Assembly: GCF_000004195.4 (NCBI RefSeq)
Contig: NC_030679.2
Location: forward strand, 14,936,712-15,000,711
Source: Xenopus tropicalis
Taxonomy: Eukaryota > Chordata > Amphibia > Anura > Pipidae
DNA length: 64,000 nt
Direction: 5' to 3'
The position numbers and the translations under genes are program-made. Below the pieces are notes generated by a model that did no database searches, was not told the DNA's origin, and saw nothing but the letters and a program-made list of their open reading frames with translations. Below are positions 12,736-24,884 of the stretch, piece by piece. Position 1 is the first letter of the stretch. Every line of letters begins with the position of its first letter.

Positions 12736-13057
12736 CTATTAGCACTGCTTCCATGTAGGTCTGGGGATCTGAGTTCAATTCCAACCTCAACGCTTTGTGC
12801 AAGAAGTTTGTAGGGGTCATTTACCACGCAGAATGCAGCGTACATATTGCAAACAATGGTCGCAATTGGCCACTGTTTTCTGCACTTTGCACACTGCTTT
12901 CTGACTTTGCAGACAGCAGCCTTCCTCAGAACGCATGTGCCTGGTAAGTGAACAACAGGGGACATGATCTAACGCACTTGCACTCTTGCACCCGAACTCC
13001 GAAACATATAGGCAGGTTAATTGGCTCCAGCCCCTAGTGTGTGTGTGAATTTGAAAG
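12736..13057 (+). repeat. Old dispersed repeat, interrupted
   Basis: Shows TAGCACTGCTTCCATGTAGG and GAGTTCAATTCCA, then GCAAGAAGTTTGTA. After an interruption at about 12813-12990 it resumes with CCGAAACATATAGGCAGGTT and CCCCTAGTGTGTGTGTGAAT. I recognise this order from a dispersed repeat common in frogs and fish. The interruption begins GGGGTCATTTACCACG, like the ends of TA- or CAAAG-flanked short elements elsewhere in this window, so it is probably a nested insertion. Confidence 0.6.
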
Positions 13058-13608
13058 TGACCTTAGATTGTAAGCTCCACTGGATCAGGGACTGATGGGA
13101 ATGTGATAGGGACCTTAGATTGTAAGCTCCACTGGGGCAGGGACTGATGGGAATGTGATAGGGACCTTAGATTGTAAGCTCCACTGGGGCAGGGACTGAT
13201 GGGAATGTGATAGGGACCTTAGATTGTAAGTTCCACTGGGGCAGGGACTGATGGGAATGTAATAGGGACCTTAGATTGTAAGTTCCACTGGGGCAGGGAC
13301 TGATGGGAATGTGATAGGGACCTTCAAATGTAAGCATCGCTGGGGCAGGGACTGATCGGAATGTCCTAAGGGCCTTAGATTGTAAGCTCCACTGGGGCAG
13401 GGACTGATGGGAATGTGATAGGGGCCTTACATTGTAAGCTCCACTGGGGCAGGGACTGATGGGAATGTGATAGGGACCTTAGATTGTAAGCTTCACTGGG
13501 GCAGGGACTGATGGGAATGTGATAGGGACCTTCAAATGTAAGCATCACTGGGGCAGGGACTGATCGGAATGTCCTAAGGGCCTTAGATTGTAAGCTCCAC
13601 TGGGGCGA
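13058..13608 (+). repeat. 52-bp minisatellite, about 10.5 copies
   Basis: The unit contains CCTTAGATTGTAAGCTCCAC, TGGGGCAGGGACTGATGGGA and ATGTGATAGGGA. It repeats every 52 bp, the diagnostic GACTGATG word falling at 13089, 13141, 13193 and so on. A variant pair (CCTTCAAATGTAAGCATC with GACTGATCGGAATGTCC) recurs 208 bp apart, at 13321 and 13529. That is a four-unit higher-order period. The array is an expansion of the 3' part of the dispersed repeat that precedes it. Confidence 0.95.
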
Positions 13609-15414
13609 GGAATAATATTTATGCTGAGCAACCCCTGTAAAATGTGTTTGGGTGGCACGTGACAGCACCCACCTATAATAATTATTAATTTGAAATAATG
13701 CCGAATAGTCAGCCCCGGTCATGCAAGCTAATAGTTCATTATACCCTGCATATTCATTATTGTTGTTTTCCAGTCTATTAGATGTCAGGCATTCCCATGG
13801 CAAATGTAGCTGACCTGCCTACAGGTACAGCTTTAATTGGCAGCAGAACCACATTCCCTACCCTGTACATATATTCCGTTCCCACCTTTATTTGGATGTG
13901 ACGATGCCAACTCTCCTGCCCATCACACAGCCTGCACCTCCGCTGCCCTCGCACAGTGACAGCTGTCACATCCCATTTCCCTCGCCTTTGCCCCAGTTCT
14001 CCATGCAAATGTGCCTCAAATTAAATTTGCATTTTGCAATTTCCTGCACGTCTGGGTGTGTGAGCGCAAGCTTGTGCGGTAGGAAATTCACTCCGTGTCT
14101 TCTTATTTATGGCTGCCATAATGATATTTCTCTGTTGTTATACTCATTCATGGCATTAAATATAAAATTGCAGTTGTCACATCAGTGGCCAAGGTGAGAT
14201 TTATGCTTGGAGCAATTTCTGTGCAGATTATCCCGTAAACCATCATGAATACTTAACATTTAAATAATTAATGTTTGAATATGCCCTTTAAATTGATAGT
14301 AAAGTGTGAAAGCACAGCTGGAACTTTATAAATAAATGATAATAATAAAGAAAACATCATCATACTGTAGAGATAGGGATTCCAAGGGAAAATAAACCTT
14401 ATATTTTTTTTTTTTTACAATTATTTTCTGTTCAGAAAAACCAACTCTCCTATCTCATGTTATCAGCACAGTCTAAGTTAAAGGAATGCTGTCATTGCCT
14501 TGACAAAAAACATTTGTCCGCTTCAAAGTGGGGAACCGCTGCTGCCCATGAATCTCTGAAATAACAGTCAGCAGTGCAGCTGTTCTATCTGTCTGTTAAT
14601 ATGAAGGCAGAACCCACTGTTCTTCAGCCCTCTGCCCTCCCACAGATTAATAATGGTGGCCCTGAATGGGGCGATAAAACTGTGGACTCTGCCTATTCCT
14701 GTCCAATGGGGACACATTGGCAGCCTTGTAGGCCTCTCTGTATAATCCTATTGTCTTTTGCACTAACCAGCTTTGCTGAAATATTTGCGAAATGACGAAA
14801 AATGAGCGAAATACGATTGTTGGCTCCTATTTTGGCGCAACTATGACTATTTTGATGCTGCCGCGCCTATGTTGACATGACCACACCCCTTTTTTTTAAC
14901 ACGGGCGCGTCTATTTTAACGCCACAATCCATGGAGCATCAGCTATGTATCACTGTGCCTCTCCGGGTATGAAGGATTTGATGCCTGTATCAAGTATTTG
15001 ATATACCAGTAATCAAGTAATTATTAAGTGCTTTGACAGCAAGCAGGCCAATCAAAATTCCAATTCCAGCTAACAGTCTGTAACTTATCTTGTGTGTCAT
15101 CAAAGCATTAAGAGGTAGGTGACACCTCGACTACTTTAAAAAATTCCTTATGGGGCTCAGGCAGCTCTGCCATACAGTTCACTCCCTTTAAACCATACCA
15201 GAGGTTCTGAACTGAATGGTTCCCTTTGTAAAATGTCACAGATTTAAATTTGCTCTGGACCAGATGCTGCTAGTATTGTCTTTCATGCTGCCCGAGCCCG
15301 CTGGGGCCACACAGCACGTACACTGGACACAGTTATTGCACTACTCAGTCAACGCTATGCTTTGGAAGATGAGCGCACAATTACAAGTATGGCTTCTGCT
15401 TTCTCTGGCATGCA
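13609..15414. other. Repeat tail, then no gene seen
   Basis: The first 80 bases (ATTTATGCTGAGCAACCCCTG, ending in ATAATAATTATTAA) look like the tail of the dispersed repeat that seeded the 52-bp array. The rest is unique-looking, with a T-run near 14403-14416. Minus-strand frames over 13375-14008 mostly read through the array and are not supported. Confidence 0.5.
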
Positions 15415-15690
15415 GTGCAATGGCCGTGCCAGCATGATAATATTCCTTACCGACCCACATAACCTTGGCACTGAGTCCAAGTAGCATGCCAGCTTAGGCA
15501 TATCCCTTAAAAACCCACATGACCCTTGTGCCCAGTGCAAGAAGTATGCCCACTTGGCACATTTCTCTCCGTTCCACCTAACCTTGGCACTAGGTGCAAA
15601 CATCATGCTCAGCACGTTCCTTTCAGTTCCACCTGACCCTGGCGCACAGCTCGAGCAGTTTCCCAGCCTGAGCGCATTCCTTTCATTCAG
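15415..15690. repeat. Degenerate tandem repeat, about 60-bp period, 4 units
   Basis: Related words ATAACCTTGGCACTGAG, TGACCCTTGTGCCCAG, CTAACCTTGGCACTAG and TGACCCTGGCGCACAG occur about 60 bp apart. Each is followed by a GCAT- or CATGC-containing segment. The units are strongly diverged, so the array is old. Confidence 0.75.
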
Positions 15691-16059
15691 AGCTGCTTAG
15701 TTATTGTCATGGTTAGTTTAGGGCCTCTTGAATGGCAACTGAGATTCTTGTTCCAGATGAGCATTGTGCCAATACCTCATTCCCTTTATTTCTTTTGTTT
15801 CATTCTCAAGCCATTTTATTTTTTTAAATAGGTTTCTAAGGAGAAGTGCTGTAGTTTTGCTAAAATAGGGTAATTGGACTGATTTATCTTTTCTGGGTGC
15901 AAACACTGTCTACTTCTACAGCTACGTGTATTAGTTGAATGTCGCCCCCAACTTTTTACTGTTACAAGGAGCACCCCTGGGCACATTTATCCTCTAATCA
16001 GTGCTTTCTAACTCATTTACCGGGCATATGGGACAAATTCCAGTTCAGTGGACAGCACA
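15691..16059. other. No gene seen
   Basis: Nothing recognisable in this stretch. Confidence 0.4.
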
Positions 16060-16430
16060 GTGGCTCTGGTTAGCACTACGATTCCACCTAGGGAACTATA
16101 GAGAAGGAGCTTTCACACTCCAAAAAACATACAAGCAGGTTAACTGGCTCCTGATAAAACTGCCCCTAGTGTGTGTGAATTTGATAGGGGCGTTAAATTG
16201 TAAGCTCTGCCGGACCAGGGACTGATGGAAATATGATAGGGACCTTAGATTGTAAGCTCCACTGGGGTATGGGATGATGGGAATGTGATAGGGACCTTAG
16301 ACTTTACTCTCCACTGGGGCAGGGACTGATGGGAATGTGATAGGGACCTTAGATTGTAAGCTCCACTGGTCAGGGGCTGATGGAAATGTGATAGTGACCT
16401 TTGATTGTAAACTCCACTGGGGCATTCCTT
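16060..16430 (+). repeat. Second copy of dispersed repeat with its own 52-bp array
   Basis: Begins with GGTTAGCACTACGATTCC, then CACACTCCAAAAAACATACA and TTAACTGGCTCCTGATAAAA, and CCCCTAGTGTGTGTGAATTT. From about 16190 the 52-bp unit (TTAGATTGTAAGCTCCACTG, GACTGATGGGAATGTGATAG) repeats about 4.5 times. It is the same segment that expanded at 13058-13608. The units here are more diverged, with several carrying short deletions. Confidence 0.9.
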
Positions 16431-16905
16431 TAGAGAGGTTGCCAACCACCCGACGCCCCTTTGTCATTGTATAGGCTTAAAATGTCTTTGCAAAGCACAC
16501 ATATATCCTCCATGCCGAGGGGGTTGTTATATTTTACAGAAACTAAGTAGAAGTTGAAACAATTCAGTCTTCTGAGCTTCCAGGAAATCAAGTGGTTGAC
16601 CTGTCTCACTCAACATACATATTGATTAGTTCTTTTTCTAGAAATTCACAGCTGTTTTTGCACCACCAGCGGAATTTCCCAAGTTTCAATCAAGTGTATA
16701 TATTTTCCCTTTTAGATGATAGATAATAAAAATAATAGTGAGACACATCCTCTGGTCCTGCGTATTTATGTAGATAGAATCCTTCTATAAAGTGAGGCCA
16801 GGACTGCTGTTTTATTGTCAGAAAGTAGATGCAAAAGCAAAATATGACAATTTTAGATGTAAAGCAATATTCTCAATCTTCTTATCTTATTTAATGTGTA
16901 CTTTA

Positions 16906-16936
<31 letters not shown>

Positions 16937-17903
16937 GCTCGACACCACCATTCAGGGGCAAGATAGTGGCTTCAGCCCTGGGCTACACTATCAACATGGC
17001 CCCCTCTGCCTTACCCCTGGTGTACCCTAATCCCTCCATCCCTTTTCTACCCCCAGTTAAGAGACCATTATTTTGGTAGTCCTCTACTGCTCCTATATAA
17101 ATCATTGCTTGCATCTTTAGAAGGTAATGCAGTTTGGGCATCCAGCCATACAGTTTAGTTCCCTATCCAGGGAAAGGATGATATAACTTCCATGTTAAGG
17201 CTTGATAAATTGAGGCTAACCTATAAAAATATGTCAACCCAATAGGGGTTGAAGATGAACTAAGGATATCCGCTTTCGCCATCTGCAAAATAATTTTTCC
17301 TATGGAATTCCATATTTGTGTGTGTTGGGGAGGTAGTAGTGTTTTTTTTCATTGGTGCGGTTATTTCTAACAAGAAATATAATATTTCTAATTATAATTC
17401 ATTAATACAGAGCAGTAATATCATCATTGGCCAACAAATACAAAAAAGTCCTTGATATATTAATAATAAATAGGGGGAATGGAGAAGGTATAAAATAGGC
17501 AATGTTTTGCAGGCAGGCGCTTATTATTTTCCTCAGACATAATTCACATTGAGATATTTTTGCCTGATGTATATTTTCTTATATTTCCCCAACTCGCTTT
17601 GCTTATTTATCTCTGCGGAGGCTCCATGCATATGCACCCAAGCAATTTTCTGCCGTTCCTATTTTTGTAACTTGGTGCTTCAGCAATTCTGCCCAGAAAT
17701 TGGAATCATGAGTTTATTACAATTACAGGCAAGAAATTTTTTTTCTCAAAACTTTTTGAAACAAGAAATTAACACAAACTTGGATTAAACTCCATAAACT
17801 CAAGAGTAAGGTAGCTATGTATAACTTACTCTTTGCAGCTATACATATAAATAGGAACTGCCATGATACTTTTGTAGCCAAAGAGAAGACTCAACATTCT
17901 TAA
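16431..17903. other. No gene seen; TA microsatellite
   Basis: A TA dinucleotide run lies at about 16908-16936. The open frame across it at 16792-17079 is low-complexity and not credible. Confidence 0.5.
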
Positions 17904-18225
17904 AAGAGAACTAAAGCCTTACAATACATATGTGTAGCAATTCTGTATTTTATATACTGAATTTACTATACCTTTCCAGAGGTTCAGCAGCTTCATAACA
18001 GTAATGATCCAGGCATTCACAGATGTCCCCAGCAGCAACTCCCTAACTCTTGTTAGGCCTCCTTTTGTGAGTCAGTGGCACTGCACTTGCTCAGTGTGCT
18101 CTGGGCTGCCATTGGGATGCTAAGATTAGGGGGGCATGGAAAATCAGAAAATGAGGCTCATCTGCCATAGAAGCTGGTGCTACAGGGCTGATTACTAATT
18201 TCTGATGCATAATGCACTGGTTTCT
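17904..18225 (-). mobile_element. TTAA-type short element, one end present
   Basis: TTAA at 17900-17903 is followed by AAGAGAACTAAAGCCT, close to the AGGAGAACTAAA end of a common Xenopus TTAA-type family. Further in are CCAGAGGTTCAGCAGCTTC and ATAGAAGCTGGTGCTACAGG, which also occur in the related copy at 46682-47105. The far end is not visible. TTAA target sites are used by piggyBac and Kolobok/T2 elements; the choice here is inference. Confidence 0.6.
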
Positions 18226-19836
18226 GCTATACTTCATCCCCTGGCCAACCGAGATAGTTTGCTTTTGATGCACCAACCTACCCCCAAACCAGCCAAATCC
18301 AACCTAATCCCTAATCCCATTCCAGTCCCCAACCTGGGGATGCCATTCTCTCTCAGCTTCCTGCAATAACAAGTCCGTCTCCCACTGTCAATAATTTGCC
18401 CATTGAAATACACAGAATTTTCACCCAAAGTCCTCCGTTATCTTTCAATGCAGTGGAACAATGAGTATGGCAGAGAGGCAGGTCAGGACATGGGCAGTGC
18501 CAGGGGTGTCACAGCTGTGACCAAGATGCCCCTGGATCACTTCAGGTCTGGGTTGGCATCTCTGTACATGGCGAGTAAAAATGTTTTGCTATTACTAATG
18601 CATAGCTTGCATCAAATGTGTCATAAATACAGTGAAATAGCGCTACATTGTGGAAACACAGCACCAGTGATATTTGCACTTTGCACGTTTACTGTCAATA
18701 TGGCCTAATTTCTGAAATACTGCTCACTCAAATAAAACATTTTATCACCACCACAGTAAAGCAATGGTGCCGAAGTCCGGACACGCTTGAGAATGAGGCT
18801 GAATAACTGGATTTCCTTACTTCATTTACCATGGAAGTAGTTTGTATCCAGCTGTGTGCAGTTCAAACAGGCAGCAGTTCCTTCAGGCCGGGGGGGCATC
18901 GCCTCCCTATGTAACTAATTCCACATTTCTGGAAAAAATAAAGACAACTCTTTTTTATGTTGTTTATGGGTTGCTGGTGTTGTGTGTGTGTGCATACAGC
19001 CGAGAATCTAATAAACGGGGCTGCTGATAAACACCTGTCACTCTCTGTCCCCAAACATGTTCTGTATTTATGATATGGCTGTTTAGTAATTTGGGGGACT
19101 GAAGCCTTTCAAACATTAATGGGGGATTTATAATGTATACTGCTTTATTTTGTGGTTCACGGATTGGGGAGTTTGTGACTGGGGTGGGCCCTTGAGGTCC
19201 TGGACCCTCCTGTCTGACACTGAGTCCCTACAATTAATTAAATAATTGAGTTTAGAGCTAGGGTTGTTTGGCCAATTTATGGTCTCCAACCAAGCACCGA
19301 TAGTACATCTCCCACTATTCCTATCTGCCCCCAACAGAATGTGTGCAAGGCAAATTCCTTCCAGAGCATAGATGATGTTTAAGACAATATTACATATTCT
19401 ACCATCTTACAAGATCACTTCTCTTGCTTTGTAGAAATCGATTTAGACTAGGATTTAAGAATAATATCCATTTGCCCTTCTCACTACCACTAAATGCCCA
19501 AACTAGAAGGTCAGCTTGATAAGAGTTTGAGTCTGAAGTGCTCTGACCCAGTCAGTAACGAGAAGCACTGTGGATAATAATGGAAGCCTTGATAGTTACC
19601 AGACTGTGTGGTCCACTGAATTACTGAAGTCTCATTGAAGTTATGCCCACAATAACCAGATGTACCAGGTCCTGTACTTCACATAACTTCCATGTCTAAA
19701 TCTCCAGTAACTAGCAGAATTATATTTATAACTAATCAAGATTCTCATTGGAGGAACCTCTTGCATACATTTGGCCAGTGGCCCTGGAGGACCTATGGCA
19801 GCTTCAAGAAGCTGTCATAATGTTTTTACACATAAT
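18226..19836. other. No gene seen
   Basis: No credible gene. A 101-codon open frame at 18403-18708 has no domain features. Confidence 0.45.
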
Positions 19837-20152
19837 ATGGTGGAGAATGCAGTTTGGGCAGGGTATTATATCATGGCCTTCCCCCTCCCTGCCCGGAGTC
19901 CCTGAGCAGGAGAGGTGGTAACTGTAACAGTACTGCTCCACCGAAATGTTGCTCAACTAAAGTTAACTGCATTCTCCACCATATTATTAAGTGGCGTGCC
20001 ACGCCATTACAGAGGTGGGCGATGACTCGGCAATTGGCCAGTCGCCGCGTCAATCTTAGAGAATTTGGAAAACTGGGCAGGTAGTTTTGACCCGAACAGT
20101 CCTACCGAAAACCGGCCTGTCCAGGTCAAAACCGGACAGGTGGCAATCCTAA
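19837..20152. repeat. Foldback repeat ending in GGTGGCAATCCTA
   Basis: TAATATGGTGGAGAATGCAG at about 19836-19855 is matched in inverse by CTGCATTCTCCACCATATTA at 19967-19986, enclosing about 110 bp. The sequence continues to CCGGACAGGTGGCAATCCTA, the right-end motif of the TAGGGTTGCCACC family at 5536-5783. The foldback may be a nested element in a partial copy of that family. Confidence 0.6.
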
Positions 20153-20954
20153 ATACTGCTATGGAAGGGTTAAAGCAAAATAAATAGAAAAATAAGATCT
20201 AGTAATCAAAAGATATTATTCTTTGCTCAAACGGTGGCATTTTGTGCTTCCTAATGGCACATTCATAACAGATCCTTATTTTACCAGTAAAAAGACCAAT
20301 GTGCCCCCATCCTCTTAATCTAGACACAGTCCCCCACAGTCACATCAGCATCCAAATCTTTGCCTGAGTTGAGAGGTCTATCGCTGCCTCCCATTCATTG
20401 AGTTAACAAGTAGGAGAGGATCAGGGTAACTGCTGCTAATAATTCAAAGCTGCTGTGGGAGACCCGACACATCACCGCTGGTTATATTCCTCCTCTCCGC
20501 CTCGGGCGCAGCAGCGCTTTGTAGCTACTTAAGACCAGTGCAGGGGGGGGGGGGGGGGCAGGGTAAGGACGCTGTTTAGGCCAGCGTCTACTTAATAATT
20601 ATATTGTCAATAGCCGGCATGCTTTATGCAGTGGGAATCAGCAGTGTGCATATATTTGCCGTCCCTAATTGCTCTCTGCAGTCACTTGCAGGTTGTGATT
20701 TCTTGCAGGGAGAAGGAGAGTGCGCTGTTTTCCTGTAATTTCAATAAATTACCCTAATAACAGACTTTAGGCAGGTTTGTTTTGCATACGGATAACACAG
20801 CTTTTCCTAGTAGGAATCTCATTCTGCTCTTAATTGGAAGACTCATAAATAATATCCATGTGGCTCGCAACGGTGAATCACAATAGCGTGGCAGGATCTT
20901 GTGTTGCTGTTGCCGTTGTGTTTTATATCCCTACTGTACAGCATCTGTGATTTG
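20153..20954. other. No gene; G16 tract; candidate conserved non-coding DNA
   Basis: A run of 16 G lies at 20543-20558. The part at about 20580-20900 is free of recognisable repeats and rich in TAATTA-like and CATAAATAA words, so it is a possible conserved non-coding element. No alignment was available. Confidence 0.3.
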
Positions 20955-21520
20955 TTGGCTTTGTAGAACACAGTGTTCAAGGAGTGTCCCTAATTTTGTT
21001 GTAATTGCTGGGGCCACTGTGTCATCTGACATAGGTTGAAACCTGAATGGGGTTGGCTTCTCAGGTTGTGTTGTTATTGCTAGGGCCACTGTGTCATCTG
21101 ACAAAGGTTGAACCCTGAATGGGGTTGGCTTCTCGGGTTGTGTTGTTATTGCTGGGGCCACTGTGTCATCTGATAAAGGTTGAAACCTGAATGGGGTTGG
21201 TTCTCTGGTTGTGTTGTGATTGCTGAGGCCGCTGTGCTTCTGACAAAGATGAAAAATGGAAGGGGATTGGCATCTCTGGTTGTGTTGTAATTGCTGGTGC
21301 CACTGTGTCATCTGACAAAGGTTAAAACCTGAATGGCGTTGGCTTCTCTGGTTGTGTTTTTATTGCTGAGGCCACTGTGTCATCTGACAAAGATGATAAG
21401 TGGAAGAGGATTGGTTTCTCTGGTTGTCCTGTAGTTGCTGGGGCCACTGTCTCATGTGATAAAGATGGTAAAATGAAGGGGATTGGCTTCTCTGGTTGTG
21501 TTGTAATTGTTTGGGCCACT
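20955..21520. repeat. 71-72-bp tandem repeat, about 8 units
   Basis: Units share GGGGCCACTGTGTCATCTGA, CAAAGGTTGAAACCTGAATG and GGGTTGGCTTCTC. They start near 21064, 21136, 21207 and so on. Because the period is about 72, the minus strand stays open over several units, giving a 24-residue repeat (SDDTVAPAITTQPEKPTPFR core) in frames at 20931-21311 and 21322-21621, interrupted between them. I see no start context, homologue or flanking exon that would make this a gene. It is annotated as a repeat. Confidence 0.88.
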
Positions 21521-22697
21521 GTGCTGGGTAGTAAAACATTAGACTTGTAATAACACACCATTTTCAACAGACTTATGCAAGATCCATGTCTCTGCTTTGT
21601 CCTTGTAGCTCCACGCTCCATACAATGAATTTGGATGGCCTTGTTAAACCTTTATCAAAACCACCCCTCCAGCTCAGTGCAAGATATATATTTAGTAGTG
21701 GTGTGTTAGAGAGCCTGCTTCCCAACACACATGGGAGTGGGAGCTTACAGTGGTAGTGGCAAGGGGCAGGGGAGCTGGAATTATTCAGCAGACCCCACTT
21801 CTGGGCCCCCCTGTGGTTTGCTGTATGTTTATTTATGCCACTGATTTTTAACTTTGGGACATAGGGAGATGTGCAGTATTCTGAGAACCCCTTACAATTT
21901 ACTTTAAGGTAAAGAGAAAATCAATCTAAGCCAAACCCTTCTTATAAATTGGGTAGATTTTCCCAGTTAGAGGCCCTGTGCCCTTTGCCACAGTTCCCCA
22001 CGCAAACAACTGACTGTTAGTGCAAGTTCCCTTTAACAAATAAGGAAAGGGGAAAAGCCAGAGAAGCCTTTGCCTCTTTGGATCTGGAATGAAGCTCATT
22101 CAGCACCCAGAGTGCCATAAGGGCTCGTTCCTGTCCTGTTAACTCTTTGATCTTTAAGAGCCTTGAGAGTCTTAAATTCCACCAAGACCCACGCTATAAT
22201 TATGTCACCAATTCGGAATAGAATACAGTGTGTGGCCAGAACCATAAAGTGAAATAAGACTTTGTAGTCCCTGCATCATTGCCCCCCCCCCCCCCCCCTT
22301 TTTAATTTGATATATGACCCGGAGCCAGCGGCCAGCTGATGGCTTGACATCTTGTCATAAGAAATTCTTGGTTTCTCATAACAGATACCTTTCCTCCAGT
22401 AGGTAACCTCTACGAGCAGTGATTATGTCAGCAGCACAAGCTGAGAAGCTTACGGCACAAATAGCTCAAGCGCTGAACTCAAATAACATTAAGCAGGTTG
22501 TTCCTAAAATAGTGACCTAGTTATATATATGTGTTTTTTTATATCTGTTAATAAGGTTATCAGAGCTGTCAACCCCCCTATTTCTTCAGGAGTTACCCGA
22601 TTTTGAAGGCTGTCCTCCATTTCCTCTCCCCCAACAGAATTCTCCCAATTTTTCTGAAGTTTCACTACGTCCTCCAGTGAATTTGACACACAGTAAG
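21521..22697. other. No gene seen; C17 tract
   Basis: A run of 17 C lies at 22282-22298. No credible gene or recognisable mobile element is visible. Confidence 0.5.
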
Positions 22698-24884
22698 AGT
22701 AGGGAGAGATGGTGCCTATAGTAGCAGTGGGGGGATAATAGCCTCTGGGAAGGGCCTGGGGCTATGGGATAGCAGGTATAGTAGGGAGAGATGGTGCCTA
22801 TAGTAGCAGTGGGGGGATAATAGCCTCTGGGAAGGGACTGGGGCTGTAGGATAGCAGGTGTAGTAGGGAGAGATGGTGCCTATAGTAGCAGTGGGGGGAT
22901 AATAGCCTCTGGGAAGGGACTGGGGCTGTGGGATAGCAGGTATAGTAGGGATAGATGGTGCCTATAGTAGCAGTGGGATAAGAGCCTCTAGGAAGGGACT
23001 GTGGCTGTGGGATAGCAGGTATAGTAGGGAGAGATGGTACCTATAGTAGCAGTGGGGGGATAATAGCCTCTGGGAAGGGACTGTGGCTATGGGATAGCAG
23101 GTATAGTAGGGAGAGATGGTGCCTATAGTAGCAGTGGGGGGATAATAGCCTCTGGGAAGGGACTGGGGCTGTAGGATAGCAGGTGTAGTAGGGAGAGATG
23201 GTGCCTATAGTAGCAGTGGGGATAATAGCCTCTGGGAAGGGACTGGGGCTGTGGGATAGCAGGTATAGTAGGGATAGATGGTGCCTATAGTAGCAGTGGG
23301 ATAAGAGCCTCTGGGAAGGGACTGTGGCTGTGGGATAGCAGGTATAGTAGGGAGAGATGGTACCTATAGTAGCAGTGGGGGGATAATAGCCTCTGGGAAG
23401 GGACTGTGGCTGTGGGATAGCAGGTATAGTAGGGAGAGATGGTGCCTATATTAGCAGTGGGGGGGATAATAGCCTCTGGGAAGAGACTGGGGCTGTGGGA
23501 TAGCAGGTATAGTAGGGAGAGATGGTGCCTATAGTAGCAGTGGGGGGATAATAGCCTCTGGGAAGGGACTGGGGCTGTAGGATAGCAGGTGTAGTAGGGA
23601 GAGATGGTGCCTATAGTAGCAGTGGGGGGATAATAGCCTCTGGGAAGGGACTGGGGCTGTGGGATAGCAGGTATAGTAGGAATAGATGGTGCCTATAGTA
23701 GCAGTGGGATAAGAGCCTCTAGGAAGGGACTGTGGCTGTGGGATAGCAGGTATAGTAGGGAGAGATGGTACCTATAGTAGCAGTGGGGGGATAATAGCCT
23801 CTGGGAAGGGACTGTGGCTATGGGATAGCAGGTATAGTAGGGAGAGATGGTGCCTATAGTAGCAGTGGGGGGATAATAGCCTCTGGGAAGGGACTGGGGC
23901 TGTAGGATAGCAGGTGTAGTAGGGAGAGATGGTGCCTATAGTAGCAGTGGGGGGATAATAGCCTCTGGGAAGGGACTGGGGCTGTGGGATAGCAGGTATA
24001 GTAGGGATAGATGGTGCCTATAGTAGCAGTGGGATAAGAGCCTCTGGGAAGGGACTGTGGCTGTGGGATAGCAGGTATAGTAGGGAGAGATGGTACCTAT
24101 AGTAGCAGTGGGGGGATAATAGCCTCTGGGAAGGGACTGTGGCTGTGGGATAGCAGGTATAGTAGGGAGAGATGGTGCCTATATTAGCAGTGGGGGGATA
24201 ATAGCCTCTGGGAAGAGACTGGGGCTGTGGGATAGCAGGTATAGTAGGGAGAGATGGTGCCTATAGTAGCAGTAAGGGGATAATAGCCTCTGGGAAGGGA
24301 CTGTGACTGTGGGATAGCAGGTATAGTACGGAGAGATAGTGCCTATAGTAACAGTGGGGGGATAATAGCCTCTGGGAAGGGACTGTGGCTGTGGGACAGC
24401 AGGTTTAGTAGGGAGAGATGGTGCCTATAGTAGCAGTGGGAAGGGACTGTGGCTGTGGGACAGCAGGTATAGTAGGGAGAGATGGTGCCTATAGTAGCAG
24501 TGGGGGGATAATAGCCTCTGGGAAGGGACTGTGGCTGTGGGAAAGCAGGTATAGTAGGGAGAGATGGTGCCTATAGTAGCAGTGGGGTGATAATAGCCTC
24601 TGGGAAGGGACTGTGGCTATGGGATAGCAGGTATAGTAGGGAGAGATGGTGCCTATAGTAGCAGTGGGGGGATAATAGCCTCTGGGAAGGGACTGGGGCT
24701 GTGGGATAGCAGGTATAGTAGGGAGAGATGATGCCTATAGTAGCAGTGGGGGGATAATTGCCTCTGGGAAGGGACTGGGGCTGTGGGATAGCAGGTATAG
24801 TAGGGAGAGATGGTGCCTATAGTAGCAGTGGGGGGATAATAGCCTCTGGGATGGGACTGTGGCTGTGGGACAGCAGGTATAGTA
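22698..24884. repeat. 82-bp satellite-like array, about 27 units, higher-order structure
   Basis: The unit contains GTAGGGAGAGATGGTGCCTA, TAGTAGCAGTGGGGGGATAA, TAGCCTCTGGGAAGGGACTG and GGGCTGTGGGATAGCAGGTA. The full unit is 82 bp, with shorter variants reading CAGTGGGATAAGAGCC. The diagnostic variant CTGTAGGATAGCAGGTGTAG falls at 22844, 23169, 23575 and 23900. Spacing alternates 325 and 406 bp, so a 731-bp block of about nine units has been duplicated. The other shared variants (TATTAGCAG near 23451 and 24184) fit this. There is no open frame. Confidence 0.95.

Noticed and set aside
12736..12812. Possible tRNA gene or tRNA-derived promoter (TAGCACTGCTTCCATGT, GAGTTCAATTCCA)
   Set aside because: The second word resembles a B box, but no cloverleaf can be drawn and the context is a dispersed repeat.
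13375..13803. 142-codon minus-strand frame reading through the 52-bp array
   Set aside because: Its C-terminal half is the reverse translation of the minisatellite. The period of 52 is not a multiple of three, so the repeat does not conserve a peptide, and there are no coding features outside it.
22698..24884. Possible CRISPR-like array because of regular repeats
   Set aside because: Units are contiguous tandem copies with no unique spacers, in a vertebrate-type sequence.
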